From Liriodendron chinense (lineage: Eukaryota; Streptophyta; Magnoliopsida; Magnoliales; Magnoliaceae): a DNA stretch of 64,000 nt. A model generated the notes under the pieces. The model made no database searches. It was given only the letters and a program-made list of their open reading frames with translations, and had not been told where the DNA came from. This document shows positions 33,417 to 45,800 of the stretch, one piece after another. Each line of letters opens with the position of its first letter. Positions within the stretch are counted from its first letter, which is position 1. The translations under genes and the position numbers were made by a program. The stretch lies in the NCBI GenBank assembly GCA_003013855.2, contig ML058526.1, positions 1,302,001 through 1,366,000 on the forward strand. Direction: 5' to 3'.

Positions 33417-34650
33417 ATGGATCCGATCATCCAGTATCTCCAAACCGGAAAGCTCCTGAAAGACAAGAAAGAGGCACGAAGATTAAAGTTCCATGCTCCC
33501 AAGTATTTTTTAAAGGAAGGAACTCTTTACAAGCGAGGATATTCGTTGGTGCATTTAAGGTGCCTTTATCTCAAAGAAGCTGACTATGTCCTTAGTGAAA
33601 TTCATGGAGGAGTGTGGTCAATCATTTGGTAGGCCGATCAATGGCCTACAAGACAATTAGGCAAGGTTACTACTGACTCACAATGATGACAGATGCTGTG
33701 AAATTTTCAAACGCCTGCGACAGATGCCAGCGTTTTGCTAAAATTCCTCGAAAATATCCTGAAAACATTACTCCCATGTTGGGACCATGGCCATTTGTCC
33801 AATGGGGAATCGACATCATTGGCCCTTTATTGAAGGGAAAGGGACAAGTCAGGTTCGTGATTGTGGTGGTCGACCATTACATAAAATGGGTCGAGGCAGA
33901 ACCTTTGGCATCAATTACGGAGAAGTAAACCATAGAATTCATATGGAAATCAATTATCTATTGTTTCAGAATTCTGCATTAAATCATAACCGACAATGGG
34001 TGTCAATGTTATAATAAGAAGCTTAGGGAACTTTGCGAGGATCTGTAAATACGACATTTCATGACCGCGCGTTATCATCCTCAAGAGAATGGACAGGTTG
34101 AAGTAATAAATAAAATTATCAAGCACCACCTGAAGATTAAGCTTGATGAGTGCAAAGGTGCTTGGCCTGAGTGTTTGCTATAGGTCCTTTAGGCCTACAA
34201 AACGATTGCTCGAACCTCCACAGGAGAAACCCCATTCTCACTGTCTTTTGGAGTTGAGGTAGTGATTTCCATAAAGATCGGGATGCCATCTTATTGCACG
34301 GAGCATTTCCAACCAAGACAGAATGAGGAAGCCATGAATTTCTAGCTAGATATGCTTGAAGAGCGAAGGAGCGAAGCACAACTTCGTCTAACAACGTATC
34401 AGCAAAAATTAACATGATACTTCAATTCTCGAGTAAAAGTCAGACCCTTCCATATCGGCAACCTCGTCCTCAGAAGGATCATCCCAAGCACCAAGGATTC
34501 GGGCCCTCGAGCCTTTGGGCCAAATTGGGAGGAACCTTACAAGATTGTGGAAGTTGTATGACCCGGGACTCGTCGCCTTAAAAATATGGGAGGCCAAATT
34601 ATTCGTCGTCCTTAGAATGCGATAAATCTATGGAGATATTACCAATAATG
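33417..34650 (+). pseudogene. Tat integrase (broken)
   Basis: Order: FHAPKYFLKEGTLYKRGYS, FSNACDRCQRFAKIPRKYP (zinc-finger C--C), PFVQWGIDIIGPLLKGKGQ (first Asp), IITDNG (second Asp, about 33985) and ARYHPQENGQVEVINKIIK (Glu). The tail ends FGPNWEEPYKIVEVV and a GGQIIRRP-NAINLWRYY region at about 34640. Frame changes and stops break every domain. Confidence 0.85.
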
Positions 34651-35056
34651 ATGAAAGTTGACACAGGATGTAATGAGGCCTTTTTTGCCCACTCATATCG
34701 AATACATATCATCTCGATTTTGCGTCAAACAACTCTATGGATTAGAAATGCTTAGTGGCCCTTATTCCTAGAGGATACGAGGCCTTAAGAAAAATGCATG
34801 ACTTCTTCTTGCTGAGCGCTTTGTCCCTAAAATAAGATAAAAATCTGAAGACTTAGTCGGCAGCGTAAGCTACCTAAGGAAGGGAAGGATAGCATCGCCC
34901 GACGAAGCATAGTCCGCTCAGACGGACTGATAAATGAATATGTTCCGCTCAGCTTAAAAAGTAATCCAGCGCATACTAAAAGAACATCAACAATAAAATG
35001 TTCAAGGAAAGGTTCTTTCATTTAATGTTCAACTTAAAAAAAAGAGAGAGAAAAAA

Positions 35057-35640
35057 CTACTTTAAAATGACAGGGTGGGGGTCCTCAACGACCCTAGGCT
35101 CTGTATCTTCAGTAGTAACAGTCGGACTAGAGGATACAACGACTGAGGCTATAGGCTCGGTTGTAACCTCATCCCCAGCATCAGGGATTTCAGTCATCAT
35201 CATTGTCTCTTCTTTCGCCTCAGTAGCTTTCTCCTCTACAAGAGCCTCCACTTCAGCATCATTAAAACCCGAGAGATCCAGAGTAGGGTATAGTCTTGTA
35301 AATTCCTTAAGGGCTTGACTCTTTATAGAAGTGTATATACGGATCTGGTCCTCAAGGAGAACTTTCGAAGACTTGAAAGCCTCTATGACCCGTTCACCTT
35401 CACTCAGAAGCTTCTCCTTTAGCTTGGCCTTCTCTATTTTCAGATGATCAACATCAAACTCTAGAGAGGTTTTTTCCCACTTGATCTTCTCTTTCTCCTT
35501 CGACAATTGGAGAGCCTCCTACTCTGCTCGCTTAAAATGAGCACGAAACTCTTGAGACAAACTAGTCAGTCGCAGGACCTCCCCCTCCAGTTCTTTCTTC
35601 TTCCCATTGTTGGGGCTCAAATTATCACTAGAGGTTTAGC
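35057..35640 (-). pseudogene. antisense ORF of the Tat element
   Basis: On the minus strand an open frame of 149 codons (35506-35057) extends upstream through one stop (35519-35521) to about 35640. The N-terminal part (KKELEGEVLRLTSLSQEF, KAKLKEKLLSEGERV) is a Lys/Glu-rich coiled coil. Further on come EALKEF-type phrases (LYPTLDLSGFNDAEVEALVE) and a Ser/Thr/Val-rich end. An antisense ORF between integrase and the 3' LTR is a known feature of Tat elements such as Grande. Its role is unknown. Confidence 0.7.
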
Positions 35641-36303
35641 AGCAATCTAGGAACATGACACAGCGATCCAGATGAACGAAAAAGTCTGAAAACAGTCAAA
35701 AAATTCGATAAAGCGCTAGTGTAACCATAACCCGGACAGTTGTGCAGTCACATCTGGGATTGACGACTACCATTTTAGAGCAGATCTAGTTCTGCACTTT
35801 GCGACCAAATGATCCGGAAGGTCCAAAAAACCCTAGCCTCCAAGTTTGAGTAGCATTCGGTGCATATACTCGCATTATGCACCCCGAAATACAGTGTTTT
35901 CCCCTGTTAAAGCAACCCAAAAGGACCCAAGATCAAGCAATATTCATCAAATGGCTATCAATTAGACTTTCGCTTGACTGCCTGTATATTCAGCGTCATA
36001 AATGAAGCCTAAAAGTGCTCAGGCGACAGTGAGATTCATCCCTGAAAGGGTAGCTGTCCATTAAGCATAGGCACGCAGCCTGAATTTTCCAAGTCTGAGG
36101 ACAGAATTCCCTGAAATTTGGTTAAGTTTAGAGCTATTTTCTACCCCCCTCTTAACACATTCACCTAGGGAATTGTTACATGCACCTGGGGCATATGTTA
36201 CAGGCACTTGACACCAAAAGATAAGTTACATGTGCTTGGGGCATGTCTTACATGCGCCCAGGACTGTTTTCATGCACTTACAGCTTCCTCTACATGTGCC
36301 TAA
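35641..36303 (+). other. Tat 3' tail with ~25-30-bp degenerate repeats
   Basis: No ORF. From about 36170 to 36300 the words TTACATGTGCCTGGGG, TTACAGGCACTTG, TTACATGTGCTTGGGG, TTACATGCGCCCAGG and TACATGTGCC recur every 20-35 bases. It ends at the start of LTR 5. Confidence 0.55.
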
Positions 36304-37497
36304 TGTTGAGCTCTGAATTGTGCATATTTTAACCCCATTTCATCACTCATTATGCATGATTTCTATGTTTAAAGACCTATCTAATGCATGGTTTTGTGTT
36401 TGTAGGAACGAGAGAGAGACTTCACTAAATCGGTGTTAAATGATACCTTCCTAACTCACATTGAAGAGCATTAGGAGAAGGGAAGATGAACCAAGAGATG
36501 GAGAAGAAACAAGGAGAGAATAGAAAAAAGAGGAAATCAGAAAAAAGATGGCCCGACCGGTTAAGACTGGTCGGCCACATGCAGATTTCATAAACATCTA
36601 TTTTTAGCTCTGAATTTTACTGCGCAACTGCAAAAGTTTTTACGAAATTTCGGAACTTTCTATGGCGGTGGCGTGTGAATGCTATAAAAGGACACCTTTA
36701 GGTTCTTCTAGATAATCCTATAAGAGATATAAATTCATGGGAAGTGAAAAGATCGTCGTGGAGCATCTACAACTCCTCCGACTCTGGTTTTTCTAGTCTT
36801 TTATGCTTTATAATAGTTTTTCTTCTATTTTTAGTTCAAGTATGATAATGCTTGGCTAGAACCTCTTAGCTAGAGCTAAGAGGTGAAGCTTGTCGTTAGT
36901 TTCAATTTTGAATTCGTTTATGCAAGTACATTTTACTTAAAGTTTGGATTTTCAAGTTCTAGTTTAAATAAAAGTTGGATTTTTAGAAGTTTTGTGAGAG
37001 TTTGTGTACTCCAGAGATGAGTTCCTTGCAATTCTATGAGATTGCTATGTTGGTTTGATTAGATTTGAATTGTAGTAACCTTAGAGCATGCCATAATTTC
37101 TTGGTATGGCAGTTACTTCAAAGGCTACAAGTTCGAGTTCTACATGCTTTATTAGAACTAGAAATCTGATTTCCAGATTTAAATGGGAATGTTTATGTTG
37201 AATGAAATATCTTCCAATTAGATGAGAGATAGAACTTTGATTCTAATTGTGTTTGTGCTTGGATGAATGGGTTGACATTGGACTACTACGAGTGGATCCT
37301 TAAAGCTCTAGTTTTTCTTTAAATCTCAGATTTTCTCTACTTAGTTTATTGTTTCTATTTAGTTCTAAAACACTAAATTTTTTGAACTTCTAGATTGAGG
37401 TTATTAGAATAGTTTGAATTAAGTTTATCCTTTTCCCTGTGGATCGACCTCGGTCTCACCGAGATTATTACTACATCGCAGCCTTACACATAAGGCG
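36304..37497 (+). mobile_element. Athila LTR 5 (5' LTR)
   Basis: It runs TGTTGAGCTCTG to GCGAACA, with TATAAAAG at 36683-36690 and a single GACCGGTTAAGACTGGTCGG dyad at 36553-36575. The next bases, AGTTTTTGCCACCATTGCCGAGG, are a decayed tRNA-Asp primer site (about 37502-37522), so this is a 5' LTR. It is shorter than the others (1.19 kb). Confidence 0.8.
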
Positions 37498-37522
37498 AGC
37501 GAACAAGTTTTTGCCACCATTG

Positions 37523-38237
37523 CCGAGGATTTCGTTAAACGGTTTTAATTATTTTAGTAGCTTTAGGATAGTTCTTAGTTACGTAGAATGCTGCGAGTTC
37601 TCCATAAGTTGAACTATTGAATTTCTATTAGAACTAATTGATGAAGTTCATATGTTTTGTTGAAATCTGATTTAGAGAGAATTGTTTATTGATAGTAGTT
37701 TGATTGAAGTTTTAGTCTTGATTCTACTTAGATCTAGTGACGGGATCACAAGGAAGACCAAAGCTATGATCTTACATGTTTTGTTAAAGGATTGGTTTGT
37801 ATAATTCGGAGAATTGGATTTTTACGACCAATACCTTGGTTCTTAATGAAGGAACTATATCAATGAATATTCTATTTGAGTTAAATTGTTGGATGTTTTA
37901 TCTAAGTTAAATTGTTGAATTATGATTTAACTGCTCTATTATTTGACTGAATAGAGATAGGACTTCAATTCCAGTTCAGTTATTGAATCAAATAAATTGA
38001 ATTGGACATTGTTAATAAATAGAAGTGGATCCTTGATGCTCTAGTGTTTATTTTTCATTATTTTTCCTTTAAATCTGAATCCATCTACCTTTAAACGAAT
38101 TCTAGTTTAGTTTAGTTAGTTAGTTTTATATCCTAGTTACCTTTAAGTGTTTGAACCTATATTCCTTTCCCATAGATCGACATCATTCTTACCGAGTTAT
38201 TACTATATCGCGGCCTTATACTTGGGGCTGGTGAACA
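37523..38237 (+). mobile_element. fragment of an Athila LTR 3' half
   Basis: After about 200 bases of leader, 37740-38237 resembles the closing half of LTR 1 (TTAGTTAGTTAG, CCATAGATCGACATCATTCTTACCGAG, ACTTGGGGCTGGTGAACA). No coding region of the LTR 5 element remains, so the element was truncated or recombined. Confidence 0.55.
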
Positions 38238-40274
38238 CTTAACACCCAAAATTGCATCGGATCGTCTAACATGACACCCAACATTATGCGCGAAAGCTTG
38301 AAGTGAAGTTCAGAATTATGACTAAGTCCTAGAAAGGGGGTGATTAGGACCGTTTAAAAATCATTTTGAAAACTTCTTGCCTAATTAAACCGATTAGCAA
38401 TTATAAACTAATTAAAGCAAGAACACTTAGCCTCCAAGCTTAAGTGGGTCCAATCACAAAGGCTAGTAAGGATAAACAATTAAACAACCTAGCCTAAGCA
38501 TATAGATTATAAAGATATAACAATCAAGCAACTAATCCATATGCAATGTCTAGACTACAAATAATATGCTAATCGAGCACTTAGTCTAGAAGTGAAACTA
38601 CAAGAGGTGTATGAGAATCTACCTAATAATGCACAGTATACATTCCATTTAAGTGTTCATATAATTAACAATTAAAGGCAATACAAGAATAACAATGTGC
38701 TCAAATGACAATCTCAAACATAGTCATGTATAGTTGTTTGGTTTCCTTACTCCACTCACGGCTACCGATCTCAATCTATGAGACCACCGGATTTCACTAT
38801 ATGGAGGTTTTAAATCAGGTTCACCTCTCAACTTACATGTATACACCCGTGTTGATAGCTCCCCTTGTAGACTTGTTTGGACTCAACAAATGAGTCAAAG
38901 TTCGACACACGAACTTGAATATTAGACCAAACAAATGAGTCAAGGTTCAATAAACGAACCTAAAATTTAAGCTCAACTAATGAGCCAAGGTTTGGAAAAT
39001 GAATTTATATTGAGTTTGAAAGCAAACTCCCACACTTTATCCAACAAATAGAAAGAGTGCAATGAACTTTCAACTTGACACTTACTTGTCGGATGAGCCC
39101 CTTGAGTAGCGTCGCTTGAGTTGCTTGATCTCAGCTCTCCTCTGCTTCAAGCAGCTCCCCGATGCTTCCCCGATCTTGTTGTCAATGCTTTGCCAAGGCC
39201 TCAGCTCCAACGATTAATCATCATGCATTTGATCTTCCAAGAGATGACCAATGTGATGGGAGGTGGTGGGAATTCTCTACAACATGTAAGATTGGGTTGC
39301 CTAGAGGAATTTCACCTAATTGGGTCTCTAAAGAGGTTTAGAAAAATTATCTACATATTGTCAAGGTGCCTAAAACATCTAGAGATCAAGAGAGAGCAAG
39401 TTCATCATCAATTGAGCTTTGAATTCTCCATCTTGTGACTAAACACAAGAAAGATGACTTAAAATAATTATGATTAAGCCTAATGGTATGGGCAATGAGA
39501 GTGGCTTCTAATACACTAAATTCTCTCCCTAAACCCCAAAAACCGAGCTACAAATATATAGAGAAAAAGCTCCAAAGGATAAAAAATGAGCAGTAACGGC
39601 TAACTACTGACTGGTTTATTGACCGGTCGGAGGGGTCATCAACTGGTCGAGCGATGAGCTAAGACCAGTCTGAAAATGGCTTAGGACTAGTTCAATGTTG
39701 TTGTCCCAACTTGGCCTCTATTGACCAGTCGGACAGACCAGTCGACCATTCAAGTGACCGGTTTATAAATGTCTAAAGACTTGATTTTGTTGTGCCTCTA
39801 TGGCCTTTGACGACCGGTCAGCTAGGGATCTAAACCGGTCGACAGGCTATGAGTTCTGTTATTTTTTATGTCTTGTTTACAATAGCTTATGCAACCTCTA
39901 AAGCTTATCTTTGGGTGATCTTTTGGGATACCTAAGGTCAATCTAAGATGACTAAAAGTATGCTTATTAGGTCATGCCATCTAAAGGTTTTGGTTTGGTA
40001 AGGTTCAAGGGTTTTGACCCACCAAGAAATCTCATTTACTTGTTCCTTCTTTCTTGATGTAACAGGTTTACTTGAGTCTTCAGTCTCATTTTCTTTGGGC
40101 TCAATCAACACCTAGACTCACTGACCTACGTAATTAACAAATAAGGTGCATTGGTATGCCACAGAAAAATGCACTAACAACACCAAGGTTTTGGTGTTCC
40201 ATGCAATAGAATATCATATTTTATCTTTTTACTTAATGAATAGGTACTTATAGGTAATCTCAACTTTAAGTGAT
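38238..40274. other. unassigned repeat-like DNA with a GACCGGTC array
   Basis: I see no protein homology. TCCTAGAAAGGGGGTGATTAGGAC at about 38327 resembles a phrase common in plant LTR elements. GACCGGTC/GACCAGTC dyads occur at 39614-39845, in a context like the Athila U3 arrays but without a recognisable LTR around them. Short ORFs here are not supported. Confidence 0.4.
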
Positions 40275-40282
40275 CTTAATCG

Positions 40283-41107
40283 CAATGTTGTCAAAATCGT
40301 TATGGTATTGCAAATCGTAATAGGGGTTAAATAGTATCGAATCACAAATCGTATCATAAATTATAAGATTTTTTTACAATTTTCTTAAAACTTTTGAAAT
40401 AAATTAAAAATATAAATAAATCAGATTTTTTTAACTTGTCAATCTTCCTTTTGCCATTAATGTGCACTAAGTAATTCCATGTCATGATAATGTTAAAGGA
40501 TTATTATTGCTTTTTTTTGTCTTTCAAGAAATTTTCCTTAAAATAACATACATGGTCCTTTAATCATTTATGTTCTTGTTACCTTTCTTAAATGTAGAAT
40601 CACGGTGGAAAAGTAGCCTTTGATATAGTAGACCAACGAAAAAAGATATTTTGATTTCTAAACATCACTCTATAATACATATAAGTCAGCATGATTATAA
40701 CCATCTATAAAAACATTACAGGTAAGTCATATATCAATTTAGTGTTTTGACAATTAAGAAGTAAGAAATTATATAAAAAAAAGTTAAATGATTTAATGTT
40801 GAAGAGAATATGTATCATTTAGTTTCTTATTAAGAACAAATAAAATAATTTACCTTTTCTAAATGATTCTTAAAGTCCCCACTAATTTAAAAATATAAAA
40901 TGATAGCCAAGTGAAGCTTAAAATAGAAGAAAACAAGTATAATTTGAATCAAAATCAGGATTTGAATCATAAATTGTAGGATTCAAATCATAGAATCGTA
41001 GGATTCATATAAAAAGGTATTCAAGATTGGGATTCGAATCGTTTTGCTTAAGATTCGACTAAAATAGTATATCATAAATCATAAATCGTAGGATTTTAAC
41101 AACACTG
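40283..41107. mobile_element. non-autonomous hAT element, 825 bp, with 8-bp target duplication
   Basis: Termini CAATGTTGTCAAAATC and the inverse of GATTTTAACAACACTG match at 14 of 16 positions. The element is flanked by CTTAATCG at 40275-40282 and CTTAATCG at 41108-41115, a perfect 8-bp duplication. CA(G)TG-type ends and 8-bp duplications define hAT. The interior is AT-rich with many AATCGTAGGATT words and no ORF. Confidence 0.9.
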
Positions 41108-41216
41108 CTTAATCGTTTGTTCACCTGGGAAGCGATGTCATAGATAGGCAATGGAATAAAAAAAATCACCATTAATGATTTAAGCCACCAATTGGTGGTT
41201 TTAAGTGCACAAATAA

Positions 41217-41475
41217 ATCATCTTGATCAGAGCCTTCTATGGCCCTAAGAAGTTTTCAATGGTAGGTGCCCAATTCTCACTATTTCCTACGATGTGGCCC
41301 ACTTGAGCCTTACATCTGCCTTTTTTTGTGTCTTATGCCCCAAAATGATATGGAAAAATGGATAGATGGTATGGATGAAACATATACACCATCGTAGGCC
41401 CCATAGAGCTCCTTTTAGGGTCATCATTCTCTAGCCCTATCTTTTCGGTGGATCCCACGCGGATTGCCCACCACG
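41217..41475. mobile_element. palindromic MITE, copy B (right half)
   Basis: It has the family's right-arm phrases in order: AAGTTTTCAATGGTAGG, GGCCCACTTGAGCC, ATGATATGGAAAAATGGATAGATGG, CATCGTAGGCCCCA. The left arm is missing. Confidence 0.6.
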
Positions 41476-41479
41476 CTAC

Positions 41480-41975
41480 TAAAAGGATCAGGCTACTAGA
41501 CAGTGCTCTGTGTGCCCCATCATGATATATGTGTTTTATCCACATTGCCCATCCATTTTGTAAGTTAATTTTAGGACGTCCGATGAAAAATGAGGTGGAT
41601 CAAAAACTCAATTGTGCCACACGAGAGGAAATAGTGTGGATTAGTGACCACCGTTGAAACATTTGTTTGGCCACAAAAGTTTTTCATCATGCTAAGTTTT
41701 TAGTGTTTTCACTTCATCCTAATGAGAATGAACTTATAAATGGTTTGGATGGCTTATAAACATCAAGGTGGGGCCAATGAAGATTTCAACGGTAGGAAAC
41801 TCTTTCCCCAGTTTTCCCTCTTTTATGGCCCACTTGAGTTTTGGATCCACCTCATTTTTTTATCGCATGTTCTAAATTGAGATAAAAAACAGAAAAAGGG
41901 GTATTTCTTACAAACATCATGGTGGGCCCCACCTATCATCCCAGTGCAGGAATTGCCTCTGGTAGGAAATCCGCA
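41480..41975. mobile_element. palindromic MITE, copy C
   Basis: Left arm (GTGCCCCATCATGATATATGTGTTTTATCC) and right arm (GGCCCACTTGAGTTTTGGATCCACC, ACATCATGGTGGGCCCCACC) are inverted copies around a 200-bp centre. Exact ends are not clear. Confidence 0.65.
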
Positions 41976-41993
41976 CCCAGTTCCCAATCGACA

Positions 41994-42490
41994 GAAGCAG
42001 ATTGCATCCTTCCACCACCCGGACGAGGGTAGGGCTCTGTGGGCCCACTGTGATGTAAGGGTTTTATCCACACCGTTCATCCCTTTTCTCGGATCATTTT
42101 ATGGCATGATCCAAAAAATGAGGCAGGTCCATAACTCAAGTGGATCACACCAAAGGAAGCAGCGGTGATAATGATACCTACCGTTGAAACCTTTCTAGCG
42201 GCCATCATGATGTTTTTTGCCATCCAACCTATTCATTAGGTCATGTAGACCTGGATGAAGTGAAAACACAAATATCAATGATCCAAAACTTCTGCAGCTC
42301 TTAAGAACTTTTTAATGGTGGGTGTTCAATCCCCACTTTGTGGTCCATATTTACCCTAAAATGATCTGTAAATATGGATGGACGGCGTGGATCTATAAAT
42401 GATCTATGAAATGATCTGTAAATGACATCATGGTGGGCCCCACAGAGCCCTGCCCCTCATCCAGGTAGTCGAAGGATGCAATCTAATTCC
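41994..42490. mobile_element. palindromic MITE, copy D, with likely 9-bp target duplication
   Basis: TIRs of about 55 bp: GAAGCAGATTGCATCCTTC... at the left matches the inverse of ...GAAGGATGCAATCTAATTCC at the right. Inner arms are GGGCTCTGTGGGCCCAC. Flanks CAATCGACA and CAATCCGACA differ by one inserted base. Confidence 0.75.
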
Positions 42491-42507
42491 CAATCCGACA
42501 GGATTGG

Positions 42508-43053
42508 TGGGTGTGGATTGGGTACTACCCCCACTAGCACGCGTCTAGATACGGACATCATGTCAGGGGCTCTGTGGGCCCAGCGTGATCTATATGTTTT
42601 ATCCACGCCGTCTATCTATTTTGAAAGATCATTAAAGGACATGAGCCTAAAAAGGAGGTAAATCGAAGGTTCAAGTGGGCCACACAACATGAAGTAGTGT
42701 GGATTTAAAGCCTACCATTGAAAACTACTTATGGTCCACGGAGGTTTTGGAACAAGCTAATATTTTTTTTTCTCTTATCTATGTGACCTTATGAACATTT
42801 TGGATGTCAAATAAACATCACGGTGAACCCTTGGATGTTTTCAATGGTAAGAGTTCAATCCTCACTACTTTAAGTGGCGTGGTCCACTTGAGCCTTTGAT
42901 CCACCTCCTTTCTAGTCTCATGCCTTAAAATGATCTTTAAAAATATATGGACAGTGTGGATAAAACATATAGCTTACAATGGGCCCATAGGGTCCTTAAT
43001 ATGGCCTTCCATCTCAATCTTGTCCTAGAGGGGGTAGTATCAAATTCACGCTC
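42508..43053. mobile_element. palindromic MITE, copy E
   Basis: Left end GTGTGGATTGGGTACTACCCCC and right end (inverse) GCGTGAATTTGATACTACCCCC agree at 18 of 22 positions. Inner arms around GTGGGCCCA, ATCCACGCCGTC and CAAGTGGGCCACAC extend the inverted repeat to about 220 bp per side. Confidence 0.8.
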
Positions 43054-43358
43054 CTTGATAATTATGGTTTTTGGGTTTAATAGTTAAAATGAGAATGAGA
43101 TTGACTACTTGATTTTTTTCATTAGATGGTTTTGGATCTCATGAAAGTTAAACCACTAAAGGGGTGTCCTCCATTGTGACCTTATGGTAGTACTCAACCT
43201 GTAAGAACTCAAATCCATGTAAGTGATTATATACACACCTGTGACCACTTCAACTTAGGACTAGTGGGACATAGATACCATATAGTAGAATCTGCATCTG
43301 TAAGTTTAGTATGTTAGATTGAGTTTTGAGGACAAAATTCTTATAATGGGGGGTAGAA
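43054..43358 (+). mobile_element. 3' internal remnant and polypurine tract of a Tekay-like element
   Basis: About 300 bases without an ORF end GAGGACAAAATTCTTATAATGGGGGGTAGAA, the polypurine tract. The left side is cut at the MITE. Confidence 0.6.
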
Positions 43359-44896
43359 TGTAATATCTGTGATTTTTTGATGATTTATTTGGTATTTTAT
43401 TTAATTTAAAACCTGGATTAAAATTTATGAAATTAAAATAATAATAATTAGATGTGTGCAAGGTTGATAACATGGTTGAAGGGTGTCCACTTTGAATAAT
43501 TGGATAGAAAAGTGAAATTTTAAGTAACATTTTCTGCATATAAACTTTAGTAATTCATTTTAAATTATTTGTATTGTCTATATATTAGATCTGAGCCATA
43601 AATTGATAGAATAAATCATAATGAACCCAATAATATAGTTTGATCAACCCAAATCTAATCATAGATCCTTTAATTGGGGTCGTTTATCCTCATTTTGATT
43701 TCTATGGCCCGCTGAATCAATAAAATCGAGTTTTGTTCCATTGAAATCATAGAATGACCTTAGAAGAACCTTCGTGACTGTTAAAATTCTCATCGGACTT
43801 CGATTAAGCCATTAAATATTATCCTAACACCAAACTAATGGTGAAAGTGAACCCCCATAATTTATTTCAATTGGTGTTTTAGTTAGCTATAGGATTTTCC
43901 CCACACCTTTGTTATAGCATTTTAACCATCTATATGAAATTTCATCACTGGATGATCTTCTGAAACCGTTTAATCGAAGATTTATTATGTATGTCCATGC
44001 GAACCACCAATCAAGGTGAAATCACTTGTGGACAATCTTTTTCATATGCTTAGGTGAGCTATTAGATTAGATTCCATCGTACGGTCCTAGATATGTCCAT
44101 GTGGACCAAGAAGTATCGAAGTCCCATTTGATGCGACGTACCAATTCAAAATCTAAATTTTAGGATTTGGTTAGGTAGGGAAAGATTTCTATATTCATTG
44201 TGGACAGTTCATCTTTATGTATGGACATCGGTATGTGTTTAGATTTTGTATATTCTAGGTTTTCTAGGATGGCTCACGTCTCCATGTTTTAAGAATCTTG
44301 AACCGAGGTGTATCTACCGTCCATTGCATTTTTTATCAATTACTCTTAAACCAGTAGGAGAAACGAAAAGTTAACGGTATATTATCTAATCCATGACCAC
44401 CCCAACCTATGGTGCAGACCACTTTACACAACACTCAACAGTCGTGATTTAATCCCACCTTGAAGTGGTCAAACTTATCCTTAGAAACTAACCACCTTAA
44501 GATGTGGTGTTTACCACCATTTAGACCATTTTGTGTCCTTAGGAGATCGAGGGTGTGGACATTACTTTTACTTTTCAAACTTACCATACTTTAACAAATT
44601 TTCAAGCCCATCGCCATGACGGTGTCGGATTTGTGAAAGGTGGTCCTAATTTTGAGATATTACGTATTCAATTTAGAACGTACATTAAGTGTAATTTTAT
44701 TCAAATAAATATGTGTCCATCTGATAGTCCTTTGATCCCAAACTTCTACTATAGCTCGATGATTTTGATATCTATGTGATGTCCGTCTTAGATTTGATAG
44801 AGGAACCTTAAGTGGACCATAGATCAGTTGCACCCATCTCCACCATCGTCTGTCTTATTCTAGAATTGTATTCTAATTCAAACGTTATTTAAACTA

Positions 44897-44926
44897 TCTC
44901 TCTCTCATGAGAGAGAGAGAGAGAGC
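44897..44926. repeat. (CT)n-(AG)n palindromic microsatellite
   Basis: CTCTCTCTCATGAGAGAGAG continues into more AG, forming a perfect hairpin around CATG. Confidence 0.9.
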
Positions 44927-45484
44927 AAAAGATGAAATCCTCTACGAACCAACCCCTCTTTCTCTCTCCCATATCTCATCTGGACCATTCATTAGCTGGT
45001 CCACTCCATCAAACCATCCATCTTCATCATCACAACCGTCCACGTTCATCAACCTTCTTTTCTAATATTTGATCAGGGAGGAGAGACGATTTGTATGTGA
45101 ATTGGTGGATCGTAGTATAAAGTTGTGGATCAGAGTTTTTTAGCGTTAAATTGTGGCCGATTAGGTTTTCTTATCATCTTGACCGTTAGATTTTGGCTTC
45201 AGACCATCTAAGCTATGAGTTCAAGGAATTTCTCACTCTACTTCCTTTTATGAATATTGCACTTTATAGTTTAATTTAGTTTATTTTAAAGTATTAGTAA
45301 TGTGGATGATCTAAACCATTGGATCCACGTCACAAACATTTGTTACTGCCTAATAAAGAGACGGATAATGTAGATCTTGTTTGCAACATGTCTAGATTTA
45401 CTGCATTGCATGTGGCCATAGTTGTTTAAGAATGTATTTTGTGTGTGTATTAATTTATGAAAAAGTACAGAAATTCAAAAGCTT

Positions 45485-45800
45485 ATTATTGGACCCATCC
45501 ATTACAAGATGGATGGGGTGGATTTCTAAAATGGGCCCCACAAGAGAGGAGAACAAAAAAAGAAAAAGATACAACGCTGCTGACTAGCGTTGTCCAGGGG
45601 ACGTGTTGGCCAACAACGTCCTCACGCTGACGCGCATGGAAGAGAGAGAGGGTAGGTAGACGGGCAGCCCACTTGGGCCTCACACATGGACCCCACCATG
45701 ATGTATTTGTTGAATCCACACTGTCCATTCTCTCCTCTTAGATGTCAGAGAGTGGCCCACCAAATTTCAGTTTAACCCAATGTTTGAATGGGCCCCACCA
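45485..45800. mobile_element. MITE-like segment inside the 4.2-kb LTR
   Basis: GATGGATGGGGTGGATTTCTAAAATGGGCCCCAC and CATGGACCCCACCATGATGTATTTGTTGAATCC are family phrases in inverted order, followed by GAATGGGCCCCACCATCATG. Boundaries are not clear. Confidence 0.45.

Larger units (their letters stand above)
21658..36303 (+). mobile_element. Tat-type Ty3 retrotransposon, split by nested insertions
   Basis: Gag (21741-22830), protease relic (to 23114), a foreign element (23142-30530), the protease continuation (30531-30643), a MITE (30644-31133), then RT, RNase H, a second RNase H and integrase (31137-34650), and a tail with an antisense ORF (35057-35640). Dual RNase H and a downstream antisense ORF are Tat features. 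Removing the insertions restores the protein order on both sides. Both LTRs are missing: the ends abut Athila LTRs 2 and 5. Confidence 0.8.

Noticed and set aside
38705..39438. Two plus-strand ORFs of 62 and 105 codons
   Set aside because: No motif, no codon pattern, and repeat-like surroundings; not supported as genes.
41333..42661. Small ORFs in the MITE cluster
   Set aside because: Located inside palindromic non-coding elements and not conserved between copies.
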